Part shown: one piece after another, positions 25,001 to 40,000 of the stretch | How the letters are laid out: every line of letters starts with the position of its first letter | Position numbering within the stretch: the first letter of the stretch is position 1 | DNA from: Pratylenchus scribneri | Lineage: Eukaryota; Nematoda; Chromadorea; Rhabditida; Pratylenchidae | Reading direction: 5' to 3' | NCBI GenBank assembly: GCA_030063045.1 | Contig: JAQSEB010000221.1 | Location: forward strand, 1 to 64,000 | Length of the DNA stretch: 64,000 nt | Notes under the pieces: model-generated | Seen by the model: the letters and a program-made list of their open reading frames with translations, nothing else | Database searches by the model: none | Told to the model about the DNA's origin: nothing | Made by a program: the position numbers and the translations under genes

Positions 25001-28000
25001 CAGTATAATATCATTGAAATATTTTGAATGGATATCTAAGAAGCATCAATTGAATATAAGAACAGCAGGAAATGGTGGAGAAATTAGGATTGGAAAATAT
25101 AAATTAGATGGATATATTGAACAAGAAAATAGGGCTATTGAATTCTTAGGGTAATTGTTTATTTAAATTTATTTATATATTTTTAGATGTAATTTCCATG
25201 GCTGTCTAAAGTGTTATAAACCAGGCGATATTAGCATTAATGGGCGCACAATGAGAGAAAATAATGAAAATACTTGGATGAGAATTAATGAAATTTCTAA
25301 AGTGGTTAAAGTAGATGTTAAATGGGAATGCGAAGTTTATGATGAAATAAAAAAAGATAAACAGATGCAAGAATTTTTTAATGATATTGGGAATGAAATG
25401 GGGCCAATAAATCCCCGTGATGGATATTTTGGAGGCCGGACTGGGTAATAATAATTTTTAAATTATTGGAATTTTTAACATAATTTAGACCTCTATGTCT
25501 TTATAAAAATGCTGATGGAAATACAAAAATAAGCATGTTCGACATAATTTCTTTATATCCTTTCATAAATTATAATACGAGGTAATAAAAAATAAATTAA
25601 AATAATTTACGATTAAAGTTATCCTATTGGAATTCCGGATGTTAAAATACCAAAGGATACTAATGTTTTATGGACATCACCAAGTGATATTCCATACAAC
25701 GGACTGTTAAAAGTCAGGATTTTACCGCCAAAAAATCTTTTGATACCCGTAATACCCATACGTTGTGACCAAAGGATGCTATTTGCTCTTTGCTATCGGT
25801 GTGCAAAAGATTTTGAATTTAAAAATACAAAAATAAATCATAAATGCACCCATACGGATAAAGAGCGTGAATTTACGACAACAATTACTAGTATTGAATT
25901 AGAAGAAGCATTGAGGAAAAAATATATTGTCACGAAATTTTATCGGGCATGGCACTATAATAAATTTTCGGATAATTTGTTCAAAGAATATGTCAGGTGA
26001 ATTAAAATTTTTTAATATAATAAGAATTGGATATAGACTTTTTTTAAAAATCAAAATTGAAGCCAGCGGTTTCCCTGATAATATTAAAACCGAGGATGAT
26101 AAATTAAAATTCAAAAAGGAATATCAAGAAAAATATGGCATAGAAATTAATCTGGAAAATGTCAAATTTAATCCAGGCTTACGTCATATTGCTAAATTAT
26201 GCTTGAATTCTTTGTGGGGAAAATTTTCAATGCGCAATACACTAGCGAAAAGTGAAATAGTTATTGATCCTTCAGAATATTTCAAATTAATATTTGACTA
26301 CAAAAAAGAAATTAATATGATTCTTCCCATGTCGGATACAACTATGAGACTAGTTTATAAAGATAAGAAAGAATATTGCGAAGAACATAATTCGATTAAT
26401 ATAGTATGCTTAAAATTATAGCACATAATCGACTTCTTAAATTAATAAACATTTAGATAATTTCCTTATGGACAACAAGCGCAGCCCGTTTAGTATTATA
26501 TAAATATATGGATGATGTAATAAATACTCCCAATTGTAAAATTTTATATACTGGTAATTATTTTTATTTATACTTAATTTAAAATTTTTTAAAGATACGG
26601 ATTCGATTATTTTTTCTCACCCTAAAGATGTAGAGCCAATTAAAAATGGAAGTTTTCTTGGCGAAATGATGAAGGAATATAAAGATTTTGAAATTCAGGA
26701 ATTTTGTAGTGGAGGAGTAAGTTAAATATAGAATAAATAATATTTTAATTAACAGGCAAAACAACTTGCATTGCAATTAAAAAATATTAGTACCGGTGAC
26801 GTAAAGAGTATTTTAAAATTAAGAGGTATTAAATTTTTCAATTACTTAAATGAAAGATTTAGGAATAACATTGGATTATCAGAGTTGTCAAAAATTTCAA
26901 TATGATGAATTCAAAAATATGGTTAAAAATTTTGGTTCTGATCAAGAACCTGTTAAATTTGAATATTTAAAAATTAACCCTCAGCGAGATTCAAGAATAT
27001 TTAGTAGAAGAATTGAGAAGAAATATATAACAAGATGTCAAAAGGGCATTATTAATGATAATTATGACGTATTGCCTTTTGGATATGAATAAAATTTTAA
27101 TGAATATTTTAATCATTTTATAAGTTTTATCTTAATATTTCCAATTGAATGTATTGTTAATTTATTTAATAATTTGTTTAGGATGGCTTTAATAATTTTT
27201 TTATTCATTCTACAAATCAATGGGGAATTTATAGACTACAAAATATCTAAAGATCCACCAAATTATTTCGACAATGATTACATAACTATATCAAAAAATT
27301 TTGCCAGTGAAAAACTGTTTGTTTATGATGATGTCAATATTTGTTCAATCAGAATTAATGGCTCTTTTTTGAATGCATATACACAAAAATTAATGTCATT
27401 TGAACGAACGGCGGACAGCAATTTTGAAATAACAAAACACCCGAAACAAATTAAATTATTTAATTGTTTCAAATATGAGGATTATAGCTATATCATCTAT
27501 AAAATTATAGACACAGATGAAACAATAATAATACGGGGGAAAAACAACAAAAAAGTTTTTGAAAATTTTTTATTTGACGACATTAAATATGATTACATCA
27601 CAAAAAAATTATATTTAATAAAAAATTCAAAAATCTACAACATAAATATGGACAATTTCAAATCAATTTGGGAAAATACAAATTCAACATACGACAAAAT
27701 ACAAATGGATGTTGTTTCACATCTCTATACTGATTTTTCTGATTTAACAATTATTGGAAATTACGTCTACATTATTAAAAGCAGCAAAATTTATAAAAAG
27801 GGAATTAAAGATATCGATTGGAATTATCAATTTGTAGCGACAACAAATTCGGAAATATTCAATTTTATATTCTACAAACCAAATTCTTTTATAAAATCTA
27901 GCAGCACTACTGATTTAAATCTAATCATATTTTATGGCCTGGAGCTTGTTATGGTTTTTATTGCACTCTACATATTAAATTATACACGATTAATAAAGAA

Positions 28001-31000
28001 GAACAAGAAGAATGACCATTTATCTTTCTTAATGGAAGAAATAGATGAAAAAAATAAACAATTTAAATAAATTTTTGAATAAATATTTTTTACTTTTGAA
28101 TCGATATGGATATTTTCCATTAAATTTCTTTTTCATTTAATAATAATATTTCAGTTTTTCAAGATGGAAAAAACAAATAAAAATCTGGTAAAGGCTTTAT
28201 GTGAGTTCAATAAATGTGAGCCGCTAAATCTTGCCGATGTGATCCGCCGAAATTACAGTGAAAATTTAAATTTTATCAAAAGTGGGGTACTTCGAACAAC
28301 GCATTTAAAATACAATATCACAATATGTCCTGACTTTATCACTAATCGGAAAGCTTCTTGTCTTTTTTCGCATCGTGGATTCAAAAAAATAACTGTGGAC
28401 CAATATTACTTTATTAAACACAATTTAGTTTTGCGTTATCCATACTTGCCGTGCATTGCTGTGAAAGGAGGAGGCACACACAAAAATTATTTTCCTCTAG
28501 AAATTTTCGAATTCTTCGATATCGAAGATTTAAAATTAAATTAAATTTCAACGAATAAAATTTTTAAATATTTTATAAACGTTTTATCTATGTATTGATC
28601 ATATAATATATTTTCTATTTTAATAATATAATATAATTAATATTTTATTAGATTAGCAATGTCTGAACCAATTAAGAAATGCAAATGTGGATTACAATCT
28701 ACGGAGGGCCCTAACAAATGTCATTGTTTAATAATGAATTCGACCATTGCGACCAAAAATAATGCAGTATTGGAAAAAAATTGTATTCGATACTATTGCT
28801 GCGTTTGTGCTGCACATCCAATGATAAAAAATGCAATTAAATCTAATAAAAAAGGGAAGAATTTTGATAAAAAAGGATTAATTCTTTTTTTAATCAAACA
28901 ATATAATTGGTATATGATTTGGAAATACCAACGTTTTGACACTTTGGCTGTAGCGACTGCAAATGCCACTGATGAAATCGTTGATGATTTGAAGATCTAT
29001 TGTGAGCGATGCTTATTTCGAACACTGGAAAGTCCTACAGCATTGAGATTTGAGAAAGATAATGAAGATTTTCATTTTGCTATTACTATTTGTGGACGAC
29101 ATGATAAATGAAATTTTTCTATAATTTTTTGATAAATGATATTTTTTAAATATTTTATTATAACATGTTTTTATCATATATATTTTAAATATAATTTGAT
29201 TAATCATTAAATTTAAATTCAGATGTTGCGCGAGTACTTTTCAGGCACAATCCGAGAGAAATTTTTTACAATTTTTAGTTATTTCTTACAACTAAAATTT
29301 CCAATTTTGGAAATAATGAAGAAGCTGGATGATAATACAAAAATGTTTGAATCAGTTGATGCCGTTGAAGTCATATTTTTTAAAGAGGGAGGAAAGCAAT
29401 TTGTCATTGAATTTAATTCCAGCGAATTGTTTGATATAATGGACGCGACAGTAAAAAAAAATCAAATTCACAATTTAGAAATGGAGAAGAGAATACTACA
29501 GCAGAAAATTAACGAAATGAAAGAACAAATTGTGTTATTAGAAAATACAATATAGATTATTTTATTAATAAACTGACAAAAAATTTAACCAATAAATCAA
29601 TTGTATTTTTTGAATTTAATAAATTTTTAATTATTTCTTTAAAATTAATTCCTATACACCTATTAAATATAAAATAAACACAAAAATGTCCACAGCTATC
29701 TGAAAAGGGTGATTGAATCGTATGATTATTCATCTTAATTTCTAAAAAATTTGATAAATATTTAGTTATGTCTTCATTTGGCTTGTCTGCATATGAATCA
29801 AAATATTCAATATTTTTTTCATTATTTACAAAAAATCCGACCCAATGTTCGCCTTTTGTGCCCTTCCTTTCTGTGTTGGCAATAAAACAATGGGGATATT
29901 TCGACAATAGAGGTATATTATTCGAGGAATAAACCCCTTTAAAATATTTTTTAGTATGACAATTCTTTTTTAGAATGGAATCAATCTGAATTGAATTCAT
30001 TTTTATAAGGTAAATATTTTAATAATCATATTTTTATACTTGTCCATCGGAAGTAATAATCCGATCTTTGTCAATCGAAATAATACCGTCAAATTCTCCC
30101 ATAACTATTATTTCATATCCATCATCCTTAATTGGTTCATTGAATTGGACTTTTATCGTGGTGGTTGAATTTCTTATTGTTTCAAAACCTGGTGAGTCCT
30201 CTAATGTAGAAGTTAAGGGAATAACAAAGAAACAATGACTGGTCATGAACTTAGGCATGCCTATTGAGATGGTGCGATCGATATTATCCATCCCTAGTCC
30301 AGAATACAAATCTGTGAATGCTCTAATAAATTTATTCTCACTAAAATCTAAATTATAGGCAACATTAGGGTATGTATTCCCATTTGCTTCTGCACAAATA
30401 CTTCTAACATTTGCATGTTCGAATTTGAAAGGAGAGAGAGATTTCCGTCCACTGTAAGCATCGTTTGAAACAAATCCAATTATTAAACGTCTAGGCACAA
30501 TACTTGTGAAGCAATTCCATGCCAAATCTGTTCTGCCCTTACCTACAAACAGACTACGCATTTCGATTCTGCGAATGGGATATTTGGCCGCATTTGTTTC
30601 TAAATGTCGACTAATGGCATTGTTTAGTGATTGTGTTACATCTACAGTTTTACAATAGAGTCTCATATCTAATACTTTAAGACGATAGTTTGCATGATTT
30701 GCTGCCGATACTTCCTGAGCTGCACCATTTACATCTTTCTCATAATATGGACATAAAAGTAAGAAATCATCACTATTCCTATGAATTGTTATTATTATGT
30801 CACTATTTGAAAGCATTAATAGTTCTTGATTACCTAGGTCAAAATTTAATCTAACCAAAGTTTCACATGTCTGTCCATTGGCAAATCTAGCAGCCCTTGC
30901 CACAAATCCTTTATTGGTTTCCTTATTTTGGTCTAGATCATCGGGATAATAACAACCAGCTTCGTGTAATGCTCTTCTCGTTTCATGGGATAATCCGAGC

Positions 31001-34000
31001 TCATGTAGGATATATGATCGATAGGCGTAATGAATTCCTGAATTAAACACTTCAACATTTGAAATGTTCATAGTCATTTGCCGAATAAATGATTGCCCAA
31101 AGTTTTGAATGACTCCAACATGCTTATCATCTTCGTTAGCAGGAACAGCTGGAATAGCAGGATTATCGCCTTGAGCAGGTACCGCAGGTATTTCAGGTGT
31201 CACTTTAATTGGTACCCACTCATCTCCAACCTTTTTCTCAATTCTTGTTGCCAGATAGAGCCAGGTTCTCGAAAGATCTGGGAACTGATTATCTGCAAAT
31301 AATCTAAAAGTATATGGACCAGAATCGTTTAATGCCGCAAGTGGAAGTAATTCTCTTGTGGTTGTCTTATTTATCGCCACATTTGTAGGAGGTAATTCAA
31401 AAATAGCTAAGGAATTTTCAATTCCTTCTGCACTTAATCTGTCAATTTTTTTAAGGGTCGTCATTTTGTTTGTAAGAATTTAATTTTTGTAAAACTATTT
31501 ATATTTATTTTCATGGAAAGGTTAACTGATCAATATATTTTCGTTTTTTCTTAACTGGAAGGCTTTTTATAGTCCGGCGATTTTTGCTTTTACCTTTGCC
31601 ACACATCTTGTTGCGATATTTTGTAAGCTTTGCTTAGAATGTTCGGCTAAAGACTCTTTTATATCCTTGCCTTGAGAAATATCACCCAATATTTTTGACC
31701 CTGCAGCTATACCTTCTTGGCCTGCTGTACTGGCAATATTCTTGGCAATTGGCATCAAAAATCTGGCAATACCGGGTAAAATAGTATTTGTGAATACACC
31801 AAAGCCTCTTTGGTATTTAGTACCCACGAAATATTTACCCGTTCCTTCTTGAGAAGAGAGAAACCCACTCCAATCAAGTTTATCAGGATCTATGTATATG
31901 TGTGTCATTTAGAAAAATGATCTTTTCCAATGTAGTGTTAAAATTATATTACCCCAGTGAAAGTTGACTAATTCACCTGCGGATGTTCTTACTTCAATAC
32001 TGATTTCAGTAATTCGTTTGGATTGTAGCCTATGGTGAAATTCTGAGCTATATATAGACTCTACTATCTCGCCCGGTTTTCCTTGTACATTAACTACTCG
32101 CAATAAAGGGACCAACTCATCTCCGACCATTGTATTTTCAATGAGTTTTGGTGCATAGATATATAATTGTTTCACCCCTCCAGAGAGATCTGGCATATAT
32201 TCAGCGGTATCTCCACCTACAATATTCACATTTGTCCGAAAACCGAGGATATATGCAAGTTGTTTTGAAATCTGAATCGATTTAATATTTTTTTGCATCA
32301 AAACAGTAAATTTTTGGTACACCATGTCATATCTAAATTGTACTCTTTGCGTTGGATCCGATGGAATTTTTGCCATTTTACCAATCTTTTTAAGCCTATT
32401 CATCAAACTAAGATGGACTTGTTCTGGTATAGTTAAATCTCTTCCTTTTTCATCTGTATGGCTGGCACTTACCAATGCTTGTGGCTTCGGTAATTCTGGT
32501 AGTGATGATAAATCTTCTTCATTCTCAGTCTCTTCTGGTATGAAAAATCCTTTTATTCTTATTGGCTCAGGCTTTTTATTAACATATTCAGTAATCTTTT
32601 TTTGTGGAAGTAATTCAATTTCTTCTGTACTTTGACTTATAATCCAGTTATTTTTGCTACTTTTTTCTATTTTCTTTTCTTCCTTAATAACCGTTGTTTT
32701 AGGCTTTAGCCATTCATATTCTTCATCACTTGATTCAATAACGGGCAATTGTGGTTTTGGTACATCAACCTTGGTTTTAGGAGGAAATAAAGGAGCAGCT
32801 GGCAAATGAATTGTACTTTTCTCTTGTTCCTTATCTTTCCTAAATTTATTAACTGCGTCAATTATTTCTTTAGGCTCTTCAATTTTTTGAAGAGTCGCAT
32901 CCGCTGAACCAGATTCATCTTGAGATAAAACTGTAGCAGGTTGTTGAGATGTGGCGGTAGCTTGAGGCTTAGAAGATTCGGTGGTCCCTTCTTTCCTTTT
33001 TCTTTCTTCTTCCTTTCTTTTCTTAAATTCTTCGACTGCTGCAATAATTTCGGGACTTTCCTCTATTCTCGTTTGTGTTTTTAATTCACCTTCATTTGTG
33101 GTCTGTATTTCTCCTTCCTTTTCATTGTTATTATTCTGTGTCTGTCCTTCTCTTTCATTATTTATAGAAATCTCAGCTTGTCCTTCAGTTTTCCCTTGAT
33201 TTTGCAATTTTGGATGATCTGAAGGATATTGAGGAACCGGCATAGGTTGTTCTATCATTGTTGATTCACCTTCATCTTTTTCCGACGGCTCAGTAACAGA
33301 ATTGATAAGAAATTCAATTTTATTCGTGATTTGTTCTACTCCATCTTGGTAATTTCTTTCTGGCGTTCCGGCAAATAGCCTCCCTGCTTCATTTGCTAAT
33401 TTTCTTGCATTTTGTTCAGCTTTTTTGGCAATGTCAGCAACTTTTCTTGCTTCCCTGACATTTTGACTTTCTTTGAATTCTATAACTTTATTTTTAGCGT
33501 TGGCAGCAATTTTGGTTTCTTCTGCTATTAGAACCGCCTTGTCTTGAATAGTATTAGCTATTGACAACAGATCATTATACAATTCTTGTCCAACATCTGG
33601 AAATTTCCTTCTGAGCCTCTCACTTTTTTGTCTTTTTGCTCTTGCTAATTGGGCCCAAGTTTCGACTTGCGATGCTAGAGCTACGCATTGATTAAATGCT
33701 TTTTCTATTGCCCTCTGTGCCGCTAATAATTTCTTTTGATCTTCTAAATTAATAGCTGCTTGAGTTAAATCATTAGACTGATTAGTATTCTCTTGCGTAA
33801 CATTTCCTTCTCCCGCGTTCCTTCTTTGAAATTCTTGAACAGCTGCAATTATTTCAGGTGTTTCTTGTATTCTTTCCGGTGATCTTAATTGACCCTCATT
33901 TTCCAATATTGATCTCTTAGCTAAAGTTCTTGATTCTTTTTCATATGCCATTATTGCATCATTTATCCCCTTCTCTAAGTTTGAAATAGAAAGAAAATTC

Positions 34001-37000
34001 ATAGCAGGTATCGGAATTTTTTCCTCACCACCTATTTCATTTTTTAATGTAATAAATTGGTCTTCTTGAGTGCCTAGCGATGTAAATGATATAGGATAAA
34101 TTATTGATGATAAGGCGACAGACCAGTTTGAATCTAAATTCAATGGTTCAGGCAGCCTAACTGTATAATTCGATGTCTTATTACCTTCAATAGCAGTATT
34201 TGAAGGTAATACTGTATAAAAATTGTCCATATTAATTAACTAAATCGGATTCTTTTATCCAAGAATTATGTTTTTCTGAGTAGCCTACCCACCTAACAAA
34301 TAGTTCTTTTATACCCTTTCTTTTGCGTGTTTTTATGACTTCTGCAATTCTATAAGTTGTATCTTTTGTGGTTAATACTAATTCTTGTTCATAAAATACA
34401 CTTTCTATTTTATTATCTTCAAGATCAGCAATTCTATATGATGGAGGATCGGTTAGGCTTACTTTAATTATTTTAAATAATTCGTCAGTGAAATTTGGCA
34501 AATAGCCTTTGTCAAATTTAGTTTTTTCTTTTGTTATTCTAACAATGTCGCCAATTTTAAACTTTGGGTTAGCATTTTCATCTTTATTTGATTTATATAC
34601 CCTCTCTAATAGCTCATGTGAATTTTCATAATTTACAGAATTCGGCTTCATCCCTATAGTACGGTTTATACTATTATTAATTCCATTCACTATTTTATCA
34701 ATTATTTCAATCCATCTAGTCGTATTCTTCTCACTAAAATATTTGTATAATCTACCTTTTATTGTCCTATTTGCCCTCTCAACTACGCCTGCATGCAAAT
34801 TTGGACTGTACATTACATGTTTTATTATGTTTTTTTCTCTAAAATAATTTAGCATTTTTTTGGCTTGAAATTCAACACCAGCATCACTATAATATTTATT
34901 TGGCAAAATTTTGGATTTTTCAAATATTTGGTTAAAGGAATTAATCATATCTTCACTTTTTTTTGTGCGTGCAGGGGCAACATAAATTTTACGACTTAAT
35001 ACATCAATGCATACTAATAAATAAGCATTATCATCATTTTCTTTTTTAATACTATCGAATATGCATAAATCACATTGCCAGTCGGTATTCAATCCTGTCG
35101 GAATAGTTCTAAGTCTTTTGAACCTAATTCTTCTTGGCTTAAATAATGTATATGTCCTTTCTTTCGAGAGAAAATTTTTTACATCTTTTAAGGAAATATT
35201 TTTATTTTTCTTTCTGGCTTCTACTAGAATTTTATTAATTCCTGCATAGCTAGCAGGAGAATCTAAATTGTAGTAAATATCGTGTAAAATATTTTCTTTT
35301 AAAGTTTTGCCCATAATTTAGGTTTGAATGTATTAATTTTATTTCTTTTAAGACCAGGTGTTTTTATAGGATTTAATTTAACGACTACTAATTTTTTGGT
35401 TTTCTTTCCTTTACCTATTTGACCAAACATTTTTATAAATTCTGGATCTTTTGATAGCTTTGCTTTTAGAAAAGTATGCCCCTTTGGTGGAGTTGATAAC
35501 TGACCTGACAAATATTTTAAAACATCGACATAATTGCTTCCTCCCACAGGTTTTTTAAAATTAGTTAAAATACTACCATCACTATTTATTCCCAATTTTT
35601 CTTTATTTTTCCCAACATAATTCATTAATTTTGTGAAAGATTTAGGCGTTATGGGCGAGGGAGATTTTGTATATGTAGATGTAGTTGCTGTTTGGGAAGG
35701 AGTTTTTGATTGACTTTTAGTTGTCTGTTTTGGTGTGTCATACTCAGATGAATAAATTTCAGATTGTGATCTATCCCGTCCAGATGAGGATGCACTCTCG
35801 GGAGTTACACTTTGAATTGTGCTTACACTCTCAGTTAAATTCCGACGTTGCCTATCTTTCCTTATCGGTGTTTTTTCTGGGATTTCAATTTTATTTTTCT
35901 GTTCTTGATTAATTCCCATATAGGGAGGTATATTAGGAGCAGGCGGCAAATTTTCAACGACAACTTTTTGTGGTTTCCCCTCAATTAATTCTCGTAATTT
36001 TCTTTTTTGCTTAAATAACCAGTCATATTTCTTGGCCTTAATATCTTCAGAAATCTTTTTATTTGACAAATTTTGATGTATTTTCGCATCGACTAAAGCC
36101 TTTTCTGTTCTTAGAGGATCATCGCCTTTCATCATAGAAAGTAGAGCTAAATATTCCACTTCAGGAATCATAATCATTTTCTTTGCATTCTTCATTTTAA
36201 TTTACAATTTTTTGTACTAAATGGGCTGCAAGTTCGGCTAATACAGGGACTAATATAGCACCCAAAGCAATGCCACTACCTTGTTGTATTCTATTTCTAG
36301 CACTTTTTTCTGTTTTTGAACGGGCAATTGATCTATAAAAATCAGCGTATCGTGCTAATTTTCTTTTTTGTGATTTAGTAAGAGCGAAATTAAATTTGAG
36401 TATATTTGCACAAATTTCTACAATTGCTAATATTTGTTCAGCACTGGCAGTCAAAAGTAGAGCGTTTTTCTTTTTATCGGATTTTGTAGAAGCAAGCTTC
36501 TTAAGAAATTCTACGTTTTCTTTTATATAAGGACTGAATTCATACATTTTATTTTCTAAAGATTTTCTATTCTATTTATATACTAATCAGTTGGTAAGTA
36601 TATTGTAATATTTTCATTGGGAAAGATATTTGTAGATAAACGTAAGTATTCAGGGGCATTGGGATGCATATTTATAACCAAATAAGTAAATGGTTCTTTA
36701 GTAGCATCGTTATATGAATCCATAAAATAGTTTAAGCGCCGAGGGAAAAGCTGAGATCCCAAAGTTCTCACGTGCAATTGAGCGGATGGGTTCCTCATTA
36801 GCACTAGATAATGAGAGTTGGCACGAGCAGTCTTAATATCCCGCCCATAAAGACTTTGTGTGACAAAGATAACAGAAGTATTCCAGTTATGGGATCCCCT
36901 TGTAAAGAGTAAATCAATAAAATCATTTTTCATATTAAGCATAAGATCGTCTAATATTAAAAGTAAGGGCTTTTCTTGACTTTTAATAAATTCAATATCA

Positions 37001-40000
37001 GGCAACCCATTGTAGGTTTCGATACCTTTATTTTTTAAAGTGATTATAGATTCATTCATTTCTCCATAACAATATAGTATTTTAACAGGTGGAGGATTTA
37101 TTAACTCTTCAGTATGATTTAAAAATTTTAGGAGCCATTTTGTTTTACCACTACCGGTGGCGCCACATAAAATTAGAGTAAAAGGAGCGTTAAACATTTT
37201 TATTTAATTAGTACAAAATCAAAGCATTTTGGACATTTTATATAGTTTTCTAGATTTACAAATGTTGATAATATTGTAAACTGCTGAAGCATTTTCTTGC
37301 ACTTTGAACAATAATGATAATGGCAAGGGCAGAAATTACAGCATTTGATAGAATGATCGCAGTTTTCCATTGTAAATTAATTTAATCATGATTCATGAAT
37401 ATAATTTTCTTTTATATAGCCCTTATTCCGTTTGACTTCTGAACGCATTGGCCCACCACATTTTGGACACTTGACTTCATTTTTATCGTAAATGAAATAC
37501 ATTAATCCCTTTTTATTGCAATATTTACAATTTAGGTAGTGGCAAAAACAAAAATTACAACATTTAAATTCACACATTTTGAATAAAATTTAATCTAATC
37601 TTTATAATCACAATTAATGATTATTTATCAAATTTACTTTATGAGTTACAAATTTAAATATATTCTTAGATGTTTAATCCTGGACAAAACAAGTCATTTT
37701 ATCTTAAAGAAAAATCTGAACCCTCATCTTTTAATAATTCCAAAAATTTTGACGGATACACAAGTATTTAAGAATTCATTTTATTTTTAATGTCTTTTTC
37801 AGTAGTGAAGTTCAGAGGAGATGACCCGAATTCCTTCCAAAGATATATAAATTCATCAACGGTCGGAGAAAGCAGCAATAGTCAAATTGGCAATTCTCCA
37901 AATTGGGATAATTTTTGCAATTCTCCAAATAGCCTTTCGAATAATTCTTATATTGATCAAAAAAGTTTGTCTCCTGCTAATTCAATTTCTAGTGCTGCGG
38001 AAAAAATTTTAAATGATTTTGATGAATTTGAAAAGCGGAGTAAGGCGATAGATTGGAATGCTCAAAACAAAACTTCCGTTAGATTTATTAATTTTATTAG
38101 TTACAATTAATCTATAGTTATTTAATCTACCAAAAGAAGCAATTGATAGATTAACCGGACAAACTCCTGACCAACTTTACGTTACAAAACAAGCACATAA
38201 ATACATGGAAGATCAAATCTTTATTTTGGATGGGAAAGAAAAACACATATTAAACCTTAATTAAATTTTTATAATAAAATTAAATTTTTTCTTTTAAATT
38301 TTCGTATTTGTTTTTATCAAATTATATCTTATTAATATTTAAAATTTTTTGCTTTTTCTTTTTAGTTACAATGAGTAACAACGGTCAAAATTCTTCAAAT
38401 CAAAATCCGAATAATCCACAACAAGGATTTAGGATAGATACTACAGAAAACGGTCGCTATTTAATCAATCCGGTTGGCCTCCAGGCAATTAATAACGAAA
38501 ATAGAGAAATGGTTCTAAATATTTATCGACAACCTCCATGTTCTTGTATTCCACCAGCCATCTGTAATTGCCCTCGTGTCCTTAAAACCAAAAATATGAA
38601 CAATTAATTTCAATTCATAATATTTTTGAATAAAATTTTTTATCATTTTTTATTTTCTTCTAAAGTTATTTCTTTAATAATATTTTTAAAAACTCAATTG
38701 GTCTTAATTTGATTTTAGTTATGACCAGAAAATTGCAAAATCAACTACTATATGAATTGGCCTGTTTCATCCCTTACAAAAGAGAAAGAGAAATTTCTGA
38801 AACTATAGGCGAGTATCTTGCTGAGATATCAAAAATTAAAAATGGGCCGATTTTGAGTTCATCGATATTGAAACATTATATAAAAAATAATTGGAGTCGT
38901 GTGAAAGAGAATCGTAAAAAGAAAATCGAAGCATTGGCTAAATCTATGAAAGAAATAGGAAGAATTGATTCATTTGATAAAAGGTGCGATCAAATTTTTA
39001 TCTTGAGTGATCTAAGATGGTATTGGGACATGCCAATTGAGAAAGATGATTTGTTATTATGCACTTATTGTTTTGAATGGGATAGAAGTGATTTTAAAGA
39101 ATTTACGTTGTGTATAAACAATGTTCATACAATTCATAAAAATTGTTCCAGAAATTGTATACTCAAGAGATTATTTAATGATGATTATTGTGACCATGCT
39201 ACATATGACCATGAATTATATTCACCAGATCTTTGTTTATTATGTAATCCTCTTTATGACCATCCTCCTCAATATAATTATTTAGCATAAAAATATTTTA
39301 AATTGAAAATTTTAAAAAGTTAATTCTTTAATATATTTTTTCTATTTTGAAATTTTTATAAAATTTTAGATATGCCACTTAAATTACCAAATCAATTAAT
39401 TGCTGAGATGGCAAAATTTATTCATTACAAATCGACATATATAGATCAAGATGAAGAACTTTATGATTATTTAGATCATCCAAAGAAAGGGCCATTATTG
39501 TCGTCAAAAGCTTTATCAATTCCAAATGCAAATATATTACGCAAAGTAAGAGAGAAGCGTCACATTAAATGCATTGAATTGGCAAATGAAATGAGAAATT
39601 TGTTGGATGGCAAAATGCATTTTCGTCAAGCCTTTGACAATACAAGATACCGATATTATTTATTAAGTGAATTAGGATGGTATTGGAATATGCCTAGGAA
39701 AAACGAAGAAACACTCTGCAGTATTTGCTTTAAATGGGGAGTTTATGATTCAAATCAATTTCAAATATGTAATAAAACAAAAGCACATACACAACATGAA
39801 GAATGTCTTAAAACTTTTCCTCATTGTTTAATTTGTAGCCCACTTTATGATCAACATTAATTTGTATAAATGGTATAAAGTTTTATTTTATTCTGATATA
39901 TATTAATGAATAATTGCATTTTTTTAAATATCTCAAAAATTTGAAAATTATTATTTACATTAAGCAAACATAATGATGAAAAACAATGATGAAGAATTGG

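Noticed and set aside
27183..28070. Herpesvirus gB-like fusogen call for the membrane glycoprotein
   Set aside because: Too short, and the repeated strand pairs suggest another fold; no fusion-loop pattern seen.
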